This document shows, one piece after another, positions 10,837 through 20,736 of a stretch of 64,000 nucleotides of DNA (position 1 is the first letter of the stretch; each line of letters begins with the position of its first letter). Origin of the DNA: Eustoma russellianum (taxonomy: Eukaryota > Streptophyta > Magnoliopsida > Gentianales > Gentianaceae); NCBI GenBank assembly GCA_036186865.1, contig AP025053.1:7770707-7834706 (forward strand), written 5' to 3'. A program made the translations under genes and the position numbers. The notes under the pieces were generated by a model. That model was not told the origin of the DNA. It did not search any database and worked only from the letters and a program-made list of their open reading frames with translations.

Positions 10837-13800
10837 TGTAGGATCTGCAAGGCACCACTAGAAGAGGGGATTGAATAGTTGGTGCGGAAAGTGTGGTTTT
10901 TAAAATTGTTTTAACTCAAGAACTCAACTTCTGAAAACAGTTTCTGTTTTCAGGATCAGTTTTAAAACGTTTTTAAAACCAGGTTGTAGGTCTTCAAAAA
11001 TTCTGAAATTTTGAGATAATTTAGCCTCAGATGTTATGAGTGTCTCCTAAAAATTTCAGATTTAAATTCAACCTCTAACCCCTTCAAAAATCGTTGGTGG
11101 TCAGATTGCGCGAATCTGTCAGAAACGGTAGACTCATTTGAAAAATTTGTTCCTATTTGTACGTAACTCCAAATGCTCTGAAATTTTAACCAATAACCCC
11201 TTATATGTTATATTTAAATGGGTTGAAACAGTTTTGAAAAATTCTTTTGGAAAGTTAGTCAAATACAATCAATGTCTCAACCTTTGCAAGCCTGAAAATC
11301 AGACTGCACTAGTCTCAGATCTTTGGACGTTTGATTGACTTATACTTGTCCAAAAGGGTTGAAACTTGTGCCAAATTAGCCTTAAGACGTGTGGATGTGA
11401 TTCTGCAAAATTTTCGTAATTTTTAAAAAACGTTTACTATTTTTACGAACGTAATCAAAAAGGATAAACAGTGCTGAAACAGAATATAAGTGCTGAAAGT
11501 AAATGACACCAAGAATTTTATACTGGTTCGGTTATAAACAACGTACTCCAGTTTTCGAGGAACACCTTCCTCAGTTCACATTAATCACACAACACAAAAC
11601 ACCTTACCACAAGGTTGATGGAGTTACACACCAACTCAAACCCTTTACAAATCTTGTATGTTGAATACAATGCACACGAACACCACCACCTTGCAAGATT
11701 GAAGATTGATCACACCTTGATCAATCTTTTACAAAGATAAAGAATGTGTGGTGGTCTAAGAGAAGCCTATTCAAGTATATGAATGTAAGTACAATAGGCT
11801 TTTAGGAAAGAAGAAAGAGAGTGTAGAAGAAGAAGAGCTAGACGTTTTTGATCTCTTGAAATGCAAGAGTTGTTCTTGTACTTGTTTTGTTCTTCTTTCT
11901 TCCCTTTTAACATGTTTTGGCCGCCCCCTTTTAGTCCTTCTCCTCTTGAAAATCATCTTCTAAGTCCTTGGGAGAATATGTGGCATCATTGTGATATGTT
12001 CTTGCTTACTTGGCACCTCCTCATTGGATAATCATTTAACTCTTGCTTACTTGGCACTCATTGATTGGTTGAATGTTGTCATCACTTGATGACTAGGAAA
12101 ATCTGAGAATTCCACTAAAAACATGTGACAAAATCACCATAAAACAATTACCATAACTTCCAAGATCATCACATAAATTAAGCAAGATAATATTTCTCCA
12201 AACATGGTGAAAAAATCGGCCATAAGTGACACTTTACATGCTGAAATTTCAGCATGTGATACATGTGTGTTCATTTCAAATTATTACCAATTTTTCTTTG
12301 ATTTATCTCTTAAAAATAAATCACCAATTAGTAGACAATATTCTTATCAATTTTGAGAATAAAATTGGACAATAACATGACCGATTTTAGGTACATTCAC
12401 ACACATGCTGAAATTTTTCAGCATGTGTGATATTCAAGATATCATAATTTTACTTTCACATCTTATTCAAATTAATTCCAATTTGTCTTCTAATTAATCA
12501 CATGTTTCAAGACACAAAATGTAGGCCATAATGATAGGAATTTCGGCCAGCCTATAATCCACATGCTGAAATTTTCAGCATGTGTTACAAATGAGATAAA
12601 ATTTGAAACATTACCTTTTGTAGATTCTTTCTTTAAGTCACCAACATTGTATGCTTGATTCTTGACCAATCAATATGCCAACAAAGCTCCACATAGGATC
12701 CATCAAGCTGGTATAGGCGTGTATAATGTGTAGATACATGTGCTGAATTTTATTTTTGCAAACTTTGTAAAATAGTGCACATTTAATAATATACACATGG
12801 TATATTCCAATCAGCCCTTAATTTAATTTTCTAGAACACTTTAAGATGTATGAAATGTGTAAAAAGTGTCTAGATACATGTCGTATGATGTGCCAAAAAC
12901 GTTCCATGTGTTGTGTACGTAGGAAACCGAATTTTCGATGTTTATCGATTACCCGATTTTTTCTCTAATTAAATTCCAACTTTTTTCACACTGTTATATA
13001 TATTATGTTGACACATAATATACAATAAATTAAACTTTAATATTCAGCACTTGGCGGGTCTTAAAGTGGCCGCCATATACATATGACAAAATTGAAATTG
13101 GAATCTCCCACAATTTGACCTTAATGTGGGGTGATTTGTGTGTGCCAACATGAATGATTTTATGGCTGGAAATAACATCAATACCCAACGAAAATTATGA
13201 GTATTTTGGAGGTGTAGGGGCTGGCCATCTATTTATGGCAAGTAGTGACACGTTGGCGAAGTTTCGTATTCGTTCGATACGACAATTGTCGGTTTAGAAC
13301 CTTTAACGTGTCGTATTGAATTTTTCATCACCATGACTTATATCATATGATATAAGACTTGAATATACTCATAAATATGAGTTAAGTATGGTGGTGTGAC
13401 GTTAACGTACGTACGTAAAATATAACGTGTCGGTAGTACGTTGGGAACATATGTGTATGTGCCTTTTTCAAAAAATCTAAAAATATATATATTTTATGTA
13501 TATATATATGCGTGTATATATGTGGTGAAGGAGGAGGAGAAGAAAACTTTCCTTTCTTAGTCTTGTTGCCTTTGTGCCTTGTCCAAATGTTTGCTTCCTT
13601 TAATGAACTACTTAGTTTAATTAACTAAGTACTTCACTTAATGAACTAGTTTAGTTCATTAATGATGGCACCTGAAAATAGTACAAACACAATAATGTTT
13701 GCCATTTGATGTGAGCTTTAAAGCTTCATGGCTCGTTAGTACGGCAACATTATATATGAACTATATAAGAGGCAATTTATATGCAATATGTCATGCACAT

Positions 13801-13871
13801 TTATGTCATGCACGTTTTTATGCACATTTAAATCATATATTTGAAATCACTCAAACCCCTTTTTCTCTACA
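10837..13871 (-). mobile_element. Solo LTR, family A (SIRE-like copia), 3.0 kb
   Basis: On the plus strand it starts TGTAGGATCTGCAAGG and ends TTTTTCTCTACA, the reverse of the LTR at 20737-23791. There is no internal region beside it. It is flanked by TAAGT (10832-10836) and TAAGA (13872-13876), a 5-bp duplication with one mismatch, and it cuts the fold-back element. It formed most simply by recombination between the two LTRs of a full element. It holds three ACATGCTGAAA palindromes (about 12236, 12402 and 12560). Confidence 0.9.
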
Positions 13872-14084
13872 TAAGAATGGATGCTAAGTGAGTTTATTGA
13901 AAGTTTGGATGTTACTTAAAACTTTGTGTACAAGTATGGATACCAGGTGCAATTAACTCTAAATATAAATCAAAACCTTAAGATATTAAAATATCCAACA
14001 ATGCATATGCACAAATAGTTAAAAGACAAAGACCAAAACAAAAAAGTACAAAACAACCTAAAGTGTAGAGACTATCTAATTCTC

Positions 14085-15000
14085 TAAGTATGCTCTAAAG
14101 TGCCCCTATATCCAGTCTACTACTCCTTAACCTTAATCCTATGCCTCCATGACCTCCTATCCTGGACCATGTCCTCAGAGAAGTGCAAATCTAGTAAGTC
14201 ATGTCTAATCTGCTCATCTCACGTCAGTTTGAGCCTGTTTTTACTCATCTTCCCTTCTACAGTGAGGCTTTCAATTACTCTGACAGATGCCGTTGTCTGT
14301 CTCCTCTTGACATGCCCAAGCTATCTCAGTCTTCCCTTTCTTATCTTATCTGCTATACTAGCCACCCCTATCCTTTCTCTGTATACCTCATTTCTTATCA
14401 TGTCTAGGTTGTGTGCCCACACATCCACCTCAACATCCTCATCTCTCTGCCACTTCCATCTTCTGCAACTTTGTCCTCTTGATGGCCCAGGAGTCTGTTC
14501 CATATAATATTTCCGGCCGCACTGTCACCCTATAAAAGTTTCCTTTTAATGTAGTTAAAAATCTTGTCACCACAACACCCCTGAGGTCGCCCTCCACCTG
14601 CACCAACTTGCCTAAACTCTGTGTGCCACGTCACTCTCTATATTCCCATCTTGTTGTACAAATGATCCTAGGTACTTGAACTTACTTACCTTTGGGACCC
14701 ACTTGTCCCTCGATAGTGAGTTGACTATTTTCATCGTCGGCCACGTCGCTGAAGTCGCAGTGCAGATACTCAGTCTTAGAACGACTAATCCTTAAGCCGT
14801 TTCTCTCTACCGCACCTCGCCAATCTTCTAGTCTCATACACATGTTATGTCTACTTTCTGCGATTAATACAATATCGTCAGCAAAAAGTATACACCATGA
14901 GACTGTCTCTTGGATCGGTTTTGACAACTCGTCTAGGACAACTGCAAAAAGAAATGGGCTCAAAGCGGATCCTTGATGGAGGCCTATCTCTACCGGAAAG
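14085..15000 (-). pseudogene. RTE-type LINE, 3' fragment of the reverse transcriptase ORF
   Basis: The minus strand from about 15000 reads GLHQGSALSPFLFAVVLDEL, then the catalytic segment WCILFADDIVLI, then GLRISRSKTEYL (open frame 14963-14682). Further down, with frame breaks, come RNEVYRERIGVASIADKIRKG and RWLGHVKRR (around 14430-14290). This order and wording is that of the end of plant RTE-clade reverse transcriptases. The endonuclease and the first RT motifs are missing, so this is a 5'-truncated, mutated copy as is usual for target-primed LINE insertions. Confidence 0.85.
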
Positions 15001-15117
15001 AAAAACTCTTGTTAGGGTCAGTCGGGAGTAGACTCCCCAAGCCCTCTGATGCTAAATATTATCATGTTCGAGAGGGAGGGAGAAATCAGAGAGAAAGATC
15101 CTTTACCTTGGGGTATA
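15001..15117. other. Short unassigned segment
   Basis: Purine-rich sequence between the LINE fragment and the SINE-like repeat. No feature is recognised. Confidence 0.4.
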
Positions 15118-15380
15118 CAACAACAACAACATTACCCCCATTGCCTTAAAGGCTCCCGCCTATAGCGGCGTATGGGAGGACCGGATGTACGCAACCATAC
15201 ATATGTGTTAGAAACACACAGAGGTTGTTTCCCGATGACCCATAATGAAAATTACGTGTCGATCAACTGCTACTTCACAATATAAGAAGCGCAGCCAACT
15301 TAGTGAGTCATTTTGCTTTATTCCATCATATTCCAAAGTCAAAGAAGAGTGTGTCCTTGACTCCATTGGAAATGGAAAGA
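15118..15380 (-). repeat. SINE-like repeat, copy 2 (near full length)
   Basis: The plus strand starts CAACAACAACAACATTACCC and runs to CTCCATTGGAAATGGAA. It aligns in reverse along nearly its whole length with 30375-30652. The GTT-repeat tail is at the left end, so the copy is in minus orientation. Confidence 0.72.
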
Positions 15381-15806
15381 AATAAAGTTTTTATAGTAAT
15401 AAAGTTTGGTAGAGTTCATAAAGGATTCTCTCCATTTGTTATTGAGTTTTTTGGAGGTTAACTCATAAGAAGTTTAAGGCTCAATTTAGATAAGCCGTTA
15501 ACACCTTATAAATGAGATAATCGTATAATAACGTAAATAATTAATCATAAAGGCTAATCAACTCAGTGGTAAAACAAGTTCTCCAGAATCACAAAGAATG
15601 GAGGTAAGTCAATTTATTATCTTATTCTCTGCTTGAACTAAAACACCCTCTACAGATGTACAGACTTTATAGAGCTGGTCAATTCTAAAGTTAAACCTTG
15701 ACATAGAGGAACATCACATTCAAAACTTATGAAATTGCAATTTTTATCTATAATAAATTTAAAAACGTAATTAACTCTTTAAACTTGTAGATATTCATAC
15801 TTGGAA
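15381..15806. other. Intergenic; probable former upstream region of the MAPR-like gene
   Basis: AT-rich sequence with no gene. Because the MULE (15816-25973) inserted between this and 25974 onward, this stretch was probably next to the 5' side of the MAPR-like gene before the insertion. Confidence 0.45.
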
Positions 15807-15815
15807 TAAATTTAA

Positions 15816-15931
15816 GGGTTAATCACCTTTTGCCCCCTGTAGTATACGTAATTAATCCTTTGCCTTCCTGAGGTTTGAAATCACACCCTTAACCCCCCTG
15901 AACTATTGGACTGATTTAGACAATGCCATTT
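15816..15931 (+). repeat. MULE left terminal inverted repeat
   Basis: Starts GGGTTAATCACC and pairs with 25859-25973 at roughly 85 percent identity (my hand alignment). It ends near CAATGCCATTT, after which the two sides diverge. Confidence 0.9.
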
Positions 15932-16612
15932 CAGACAAAATTGCACCGGAAAAGAGTGAAATGTCAAATGTGCCCCTGCCACGTGTTGGAAAAAGATGAC
16001 GTAGAGTTGACTTATAACCAAGCAAATTGTGTAATTTTCCCCTCCAACATTAACACGCAAATAATGATCAATTAAAGGAGGTTTAATGGATGTACAAAAA
16101 GTATCAGTCACTCTTTCAACTATGTCGACATTTGAAGCTACATGGACGCTCGTATGCAAATGAGAAATTGAACGTTGAGCTATCGTTTTTCATACTGCAG
16201 CTGAGTTCGTGTAATCTGTTTTGGTGTGCATCCATTTTGGTGTGCATTCTTCAACATTTGTTTCAGCGAGAGGAAGGGAGGTGTAAGGGAGTGCAGTGGT
16301 GTTGGAAAAACAGAGTGTCTTCATCTATTTTGATTCACAAAGAGTAAGTCTTTTATTATGTTGGATGTTGAATATCGTGTTCATGTATTTGGATTGTTTG
16401 CATTTTGATAATGAATGATGAGGGGTGTTGACGGATTGTATGTTTGATTATGTCCACGTGTTGGTTCTGATGCAAGAATTGTTGATGGCATCTTGTTGGT
16501 TTAATGCTTTTACGCTTACTGTCGTGTGTTCATGCAGGGTAGATAGATATTAGTGAACAACAAAGCCTATGTGGATTGATTGGATACAATAAGGTAGGTA
16601 AAGGCAATAAAG

Positions 16613-18984
16613 GTGTCCAAGGTAGTGGGAATCAATGTTCCACAAGTAAAAAAATTGCCATGTAAAAGGAAAGGTTGGAAAAGAACCCCACCAAGTGAAA
16701 AGACTGTTTTGTTTAAGGACAAAAACGTAAATCCAGATGTAAACAACTTTAGGTCACAAGCATCAAAAACTTTGTCTGAAGTAGCTCCAAATGCATCTGA
16801 CGACCCTTTTCACAGTGTTGAGAAATTCCAAGGTGCAGAGCATGTGGGTACATTTGATGGACTAGATGACATTTTGGATGATGATATATTCTGAGATCTG
16901 CAATTTGGGAATATAAGTGAAGAACAGGAGGCAGCACAACATGAAGATGAAGTTGTAGAAGAAGTACAAAGGTCGGATGATATCCAAGGTCGCTCACGTA
17001 GTGAAGTTGACAGTGAGGAAGAAGTAGTTGAAGCTGATATTCAAGGCATACACGTTGGCCATTGGAATGAAGAAGTGGTGGATGAATTAGAACTTCTACA
17101 TAGCAATGCAAAAGATGTTAATGGTTACAAAGAATTTGACTTTGATGAAGAATTCAGTAAGCAGCAATTTGACTTGAAGGTTAGGCAGAAGTTTGTTAAT
17201 GCTGCTAAATTCAGAGAGGCTCTACTTGAGTGGAACATCAGATGGGGTTATGAAGTGAAGCATGAAAAGAACGAAGGCAATAGGGTGACAACAAAACGTA
17301 ACAAAGGGTGTACTTGGAGGATTCATGCTTCTACGATAGGTCATGATAAAACTTTTATGATCAAGACATTGAAGGGTGTGCATACCTGTGGAAGAGATTG
17401 CACAAGCATGCATTGTACATCAAGATACCTGAGCAAAAAATACAAAAACTACTTCATTGACAATCCTTATACTAGTTCAAAGAGCCTGAAAAATCAAGTG
17501 AGGAGAGATCTGATGGTTGACGTAAGCAGGACATGGTTGTACAAGGCAAAGAGCAAGGCAAAACAGGAAATAGAAGGCATGTCAATGGATCAATACTCAT
17601 ATATGTGGGATTATGCTAAGATGATTAGAAGAACTAATCCTGGAAATCAGGTTAGGATCAAGAATACGGTTTTGGATGAAACTTCCCTTTCAAAGTTTGA
17701 GAGAATGTTTATTTGCTTCAATGATTGCAAGATTGGTTTCCTTAATGGTTGTTGGCCCATATTTGGTCTGGATGGTTGTTTTCTGAAAGGCAACTTGAAG
17801 GGGCAACTGCTTAGTGCTATTGGGAGAGATGGAAATGACAATATGTTCGTCATTACAGTGTGTGTAGCAGAAGCTGAAAACTTCAGTAGCTGGAAATGGT
17901 TCTTGGAGCATCTTAGAGAGTGTATTGGTGAGAGGCCTGATGGACTTCCATACACAATCATATCAGACAGACAAAAGGGGTTAGTTCATGTTGTGAATAC
18001 TATGTTTCCAACATGTGTGCAGAGGTTTTGTGTGAGACACATGTTTCAAAACTTCAAAGGAAAATTCAGTGTGAAAGATGTAGGTGATAAACTGTGGGCA
18101 TGTGCTAGTTCCACTCATCCATGTGAATTCAACTGACATATAGAAGCACTTGCAGCCTTAAATGAGGATACATCCAAATGGTTGAAGAATATTCCTGCCA
18201 ATCTATGGTCAAATGCCTTTTCTCATGCACAAGTAAATGTGATGTTCTGGTGAACAACTTGTCCGAGTCTTTCAACGCAAGCATAGTTGAAGCAAGGGAA
18301 ATGCCAATAATACAGGTGTTCGAGTACATCCGGAAGAAAACAATGACAAGAATATCAGCCAAGAGGTAGGGTATCAGTGGATATAATGGAGAAGTATGTC
18401 CTAATATACTGTCTAGGTTGGATAGTGTAAAGACTATGAGTAGGAGTTGCATTGCAATTATGTCTGATCGGAAAATATTTAAGGTGACAAATGAGGCAGG
18501 GTCATATGTTGTTAACCATGATACCAGAGAATGCACATGTAGGTTGTTTCAGTTGGTTGGCTATCCATACAGGCATGTTGTTGCAGCCATACAGGTTGAA
18601 AGGGGCTCAATGTTTGAGTATGTGCATGTTTTTTATTTTAAATCCATATATGCACAGGCGTATTCACCTGTTCTGTATCCCATTCCATCAAGTTTGTACT
18701 GGATCTCAACAAATCACCCAGTGATAAAGCCACCTAATGCTAGGAAACAGATTGGCAGGCCCAAAAAACTAAGGAGGAGGGAGCCTGATGAGACTAGGAA
18801 CAGGGCAAGGGCTACCAGAAAACAATCTATCATTAAGTGCAAACGATATTCTCAAACAGGGTATAATGTCAGGTCATGCACAGCTCGTGTCCAGAGAATG
18901 AATCAGGTTGATACCACATGCGAGGGACAAGCTTCAGCACAATTATCGACGCAAGGATCAAGCTTTCATTCTTCCCATCCATAA
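16613..18984 (+). pseudogene. MULE (MuDR-type) transposase, degenerate
   Basis: The transposase would bind the TIRs and cut and paste the element in the nucleus. An acidic N-terminal part (16613-17130) leads into the MuDR domain: FDLKVRQKFVNAAKFREAL, then CTWRIHA and a HTC (about 17165-17400). The MULE catalytic domain follows at about 17760-18060 (GLDGCFLKG, ISDRQKGL, CVRHMFQN). A SWIM-like finger at 18520-18595 reads ECTCRLFQLVGYPYRHVVAAI. Lesions are a TGA at 16892-16894, a TGA at 18134-18136, a frameshift between about 18200 and 18230, and a TAG at 18367-18369. The SWIM finger has Tyr where CxH is expected, and the final knuckle (KCKRYSQTGYNVRSC) has lost a Cys and the His. The N-terminus is unclear: an in-frame TAG precedes the GTG at 16613, so an upstream exon is likely (a donor-like AGAGTAAG lies near 16341). 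Confidence 0.9.
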
Positions 18985-19253
18985 ACTAAGTAGTTTGTTA
19001 TGTGACTATTTTTTTTGCCATGGCTCCTGACTGATCATGTACTAACTTTTGCTGTCGTGGGTTTTGAATCCATTTTTGGTAAATGCTAGGTTTTGTAATG
19101 TTAATCTCATTTGTTGTCCAATAGGTTTTATTCTGTTTTTCTTGGAACAAGTATTCAGCTATGTAATGTTAATCTCGTTTGCTGTCCAATATGTTTTATT
19201 CTGTTTTGGTTGTTGGCTTTGTTCAGTGTTTTCAATCTATATAACCAAGAACG

Positions 19254-19466
19254 TGTAGGATCTGCAAGGCACCACTAGAAGGGGGGTTGAATAGGTGGTG
19301 CGGAAAGTGTGGTTTTTAAAATTTCTTTAAACCTAACCAATTCAACTTCTGAAAACAGATTCTGTTTTCAGGAGTTGAATTGGTTAGGTTTAAAGAAATT
19401 TTAAAAACCACACTTTCCGTACCACCTATTCAACCCCCCTTCTAGTGGTGCCTTGCAGATCCTACA
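19254..19466. repeat. Snap-back inverted duplication of the LTR 3' terminus
   Basis: The first half (from TGTAGGATCTGC) is the reverse complement of the LTR's last about 100 bp. The second half is the same LTR end in sense orientation, finishing GCAGATCCTACA. The turn sits at the near-palindrome CTGAAAACAGA / TCTGTTTTCAG, which is also present, un-duplicated, in the intact LTR near 23676-23698. The rest of the 5' LTR (about 2.9 kb) is missing. Confidence 0.9.
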
Positions 19467-19467
19467 A

Positions 19468-19480
19468 TTGGTATCAGAGC
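19468..19480 (+). promoter_or_regulatory. tRNA-iMet primer-binding site, family-A derivative
   Basis: TTGGTATCAGAGC follows the CA end of the hairpin LTR after one base. It proves which way the element reads and that 19466 is a genuine LTR end. Confidence 0.9.
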
Positions 19481-19521
19481 GCGGGAACACTCACTTCAAA
19501 GGATCCAACGATCTCAGTGAG

Positions 19522-20442
19522 ATGGCAACCACTAGTGACAAAACCGAGCAAGAAAGTATGTCAAGCCAAATGCCTCCACTATTTGAAAATGAGGTAAATT
19601 CTGATTCTGACTCGGATTCTGAACTGTCTTATGATGATTTATATGTTTAATATCTTGAATTACATAAGTTTGCTAGAACTCTTGCAAAACAAAAGAAGCG
19701 ATTAATTGAAGACAAGAAGATGTTAGAATCTTCCAACGAAAATCTTGTCGCTCAATTAAACGATTCTAAAGAAGAGTCATCATGCATCATCAATGCATTA
19801 AAGTCTGAGATTTCATCATTGACATCCGAGAACACTAAATTGAAATCCGAGATTTTAAACTTGAAATCAAGGAATACTGATTTAGAGAAAATGATGAAAC
19901 AATTTGATACGGGATCCAACATGCTAGATCGCATTATTTTATCACAAAAACATGACAGTGATAAAACTGGATTAGGATACAGCGAGACAAACGAAGCATC
20001 ATCTAAACCATCCAAGTTTGTTTTGTCTAAGAAAGTAGATACATCAAAGGCATACGTAGCGCCTAAAATAAAGCAAAAACCTCATCTCCCCACATCTCGG
20101 CATATCTCTTCTTCATCTCATACGAAGTATAATTATGTGCCGTATAAATATGAGAAGAAGACTAGTACACCATTTATCTCATCGTATCGTGCTTCTTATC
20201 ATACAAAGAGAAATCACATGCCATATAGAAAGCCACTGATGCATACGCGACACTCGTATCACAAAAATGCATCTAAATCACGTCCCGTGCATGCAAACCG
20301 AAATGTTTTTCAAAAACAGAAACCATACTACATGCATGATGGGATTCTTGGCCAAAGGCCAAACGCATTTGTCCCTAACATATATTATGTTGCATTCTCA
20401 TCACCTTTCTCACCTTTTGGAAGACCTAGAAAGGTCACCTAA
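19522..20442 (+). pseudogene. Family-A gag with internal deletion
   Basis: ATG at 19522 opens MATTSDKTEQESMSSQMPPLF. In the related family-C gag the PPLF motif starts the capsid core, but here it passes straight into an acidic ENEV..SDSDSDSE stretch that normally follows the zinc knuckle. The capsid core and CCHC knuckle are therefore deleted. An in-frame TAA lies at 19648-19650. Beyond it a long coiled coil follows (SSNENLVAQLNDSKEE to NTDLEKMMKQFD, about 19720-19910), then KTGLGYSE, typical of the SIRE/Maximus gag C-terminus. The frame closes at 20442, and KIWVPKGTF follows in the +1 frame. No enzymatic domain remains. Confidence 0.85.
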
Positions 20443-20561
20443 AATTTGGGTACCAAAAGGGACATTTTCAAAGGGTTGAATAAATAACCCTTACGAACGC
20501 ACGTTATATATGATTTTTCTCCTTCATCTTTACAGGCATCTTTTGATTTACTTTTCAAAAT

Positions 20562-20736
20562 AAAGGGGGAGAGAAAGCATGATTTAAGGGGGAGAGCGAT
20601 ACTGATTGCATAAATCAAGGGGGAGCGGATTCGATATTCAAATATCGAATTTTGAATTTATGCATAATTGAAGGGGGAGCGATAGGATTTAAATCATGTG
20701 CATAAGTTATTTTGAAAATCATCAAAAGAGGGAGAT
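20562..20736 (+). promoter_or_regulatory. Series of polypurine tracts before the 3' LTR
   Basis: Purine runs containing AGGGGGAG occur at about 20563, 20586, 20618 and 20670. The LTR-adjacent run AAAAGAGGGAGAT ends at 20736. Multiple such tracts are a hallmark of SIRE-type copia elements. The last is in the right place to prime plus-strand DNA. Confidence 0.75.

Larger units (their letters stand above)
10383..13959. mobile_element. Fold-back (long-TIR) element split by a solo LTR
   Basis: The left arm starts GAGTTAATTGCACCTGG at 10383 and the right arm ends with its reverse complement at 13959. Both are flanked by TAA, which suggests a 3-bp duplication as in PIF/Harbinger MITEs. The arms extend inward for about 160 bp (CACCTGGCATCCATGCTGACGTC mirrored by GACGTCAGCATGGATGTCAGG, given here in halves). 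The core (about 10550-10750) is C-rich then CT-rich low-complexity sequence. Without the inserted LTR (10837-13871) the element is about 540 bp and non-coding. Superfamily is inferred from the TSD only. Confidence 0.78.

Noticed and set aside
14100..14507. 135-codon plus-strand open frame
   Set aside because: It is the antisense shadow of the RTE LINE reverse transcriptase fragment on the minus strand.
15881..16347. Opposed open frames near the MULE left end as possible transposon genes
   Set aside because: No domain in either frame; the plus-strand part may include a 5' exon of the transposase, but I could not support exact limits.
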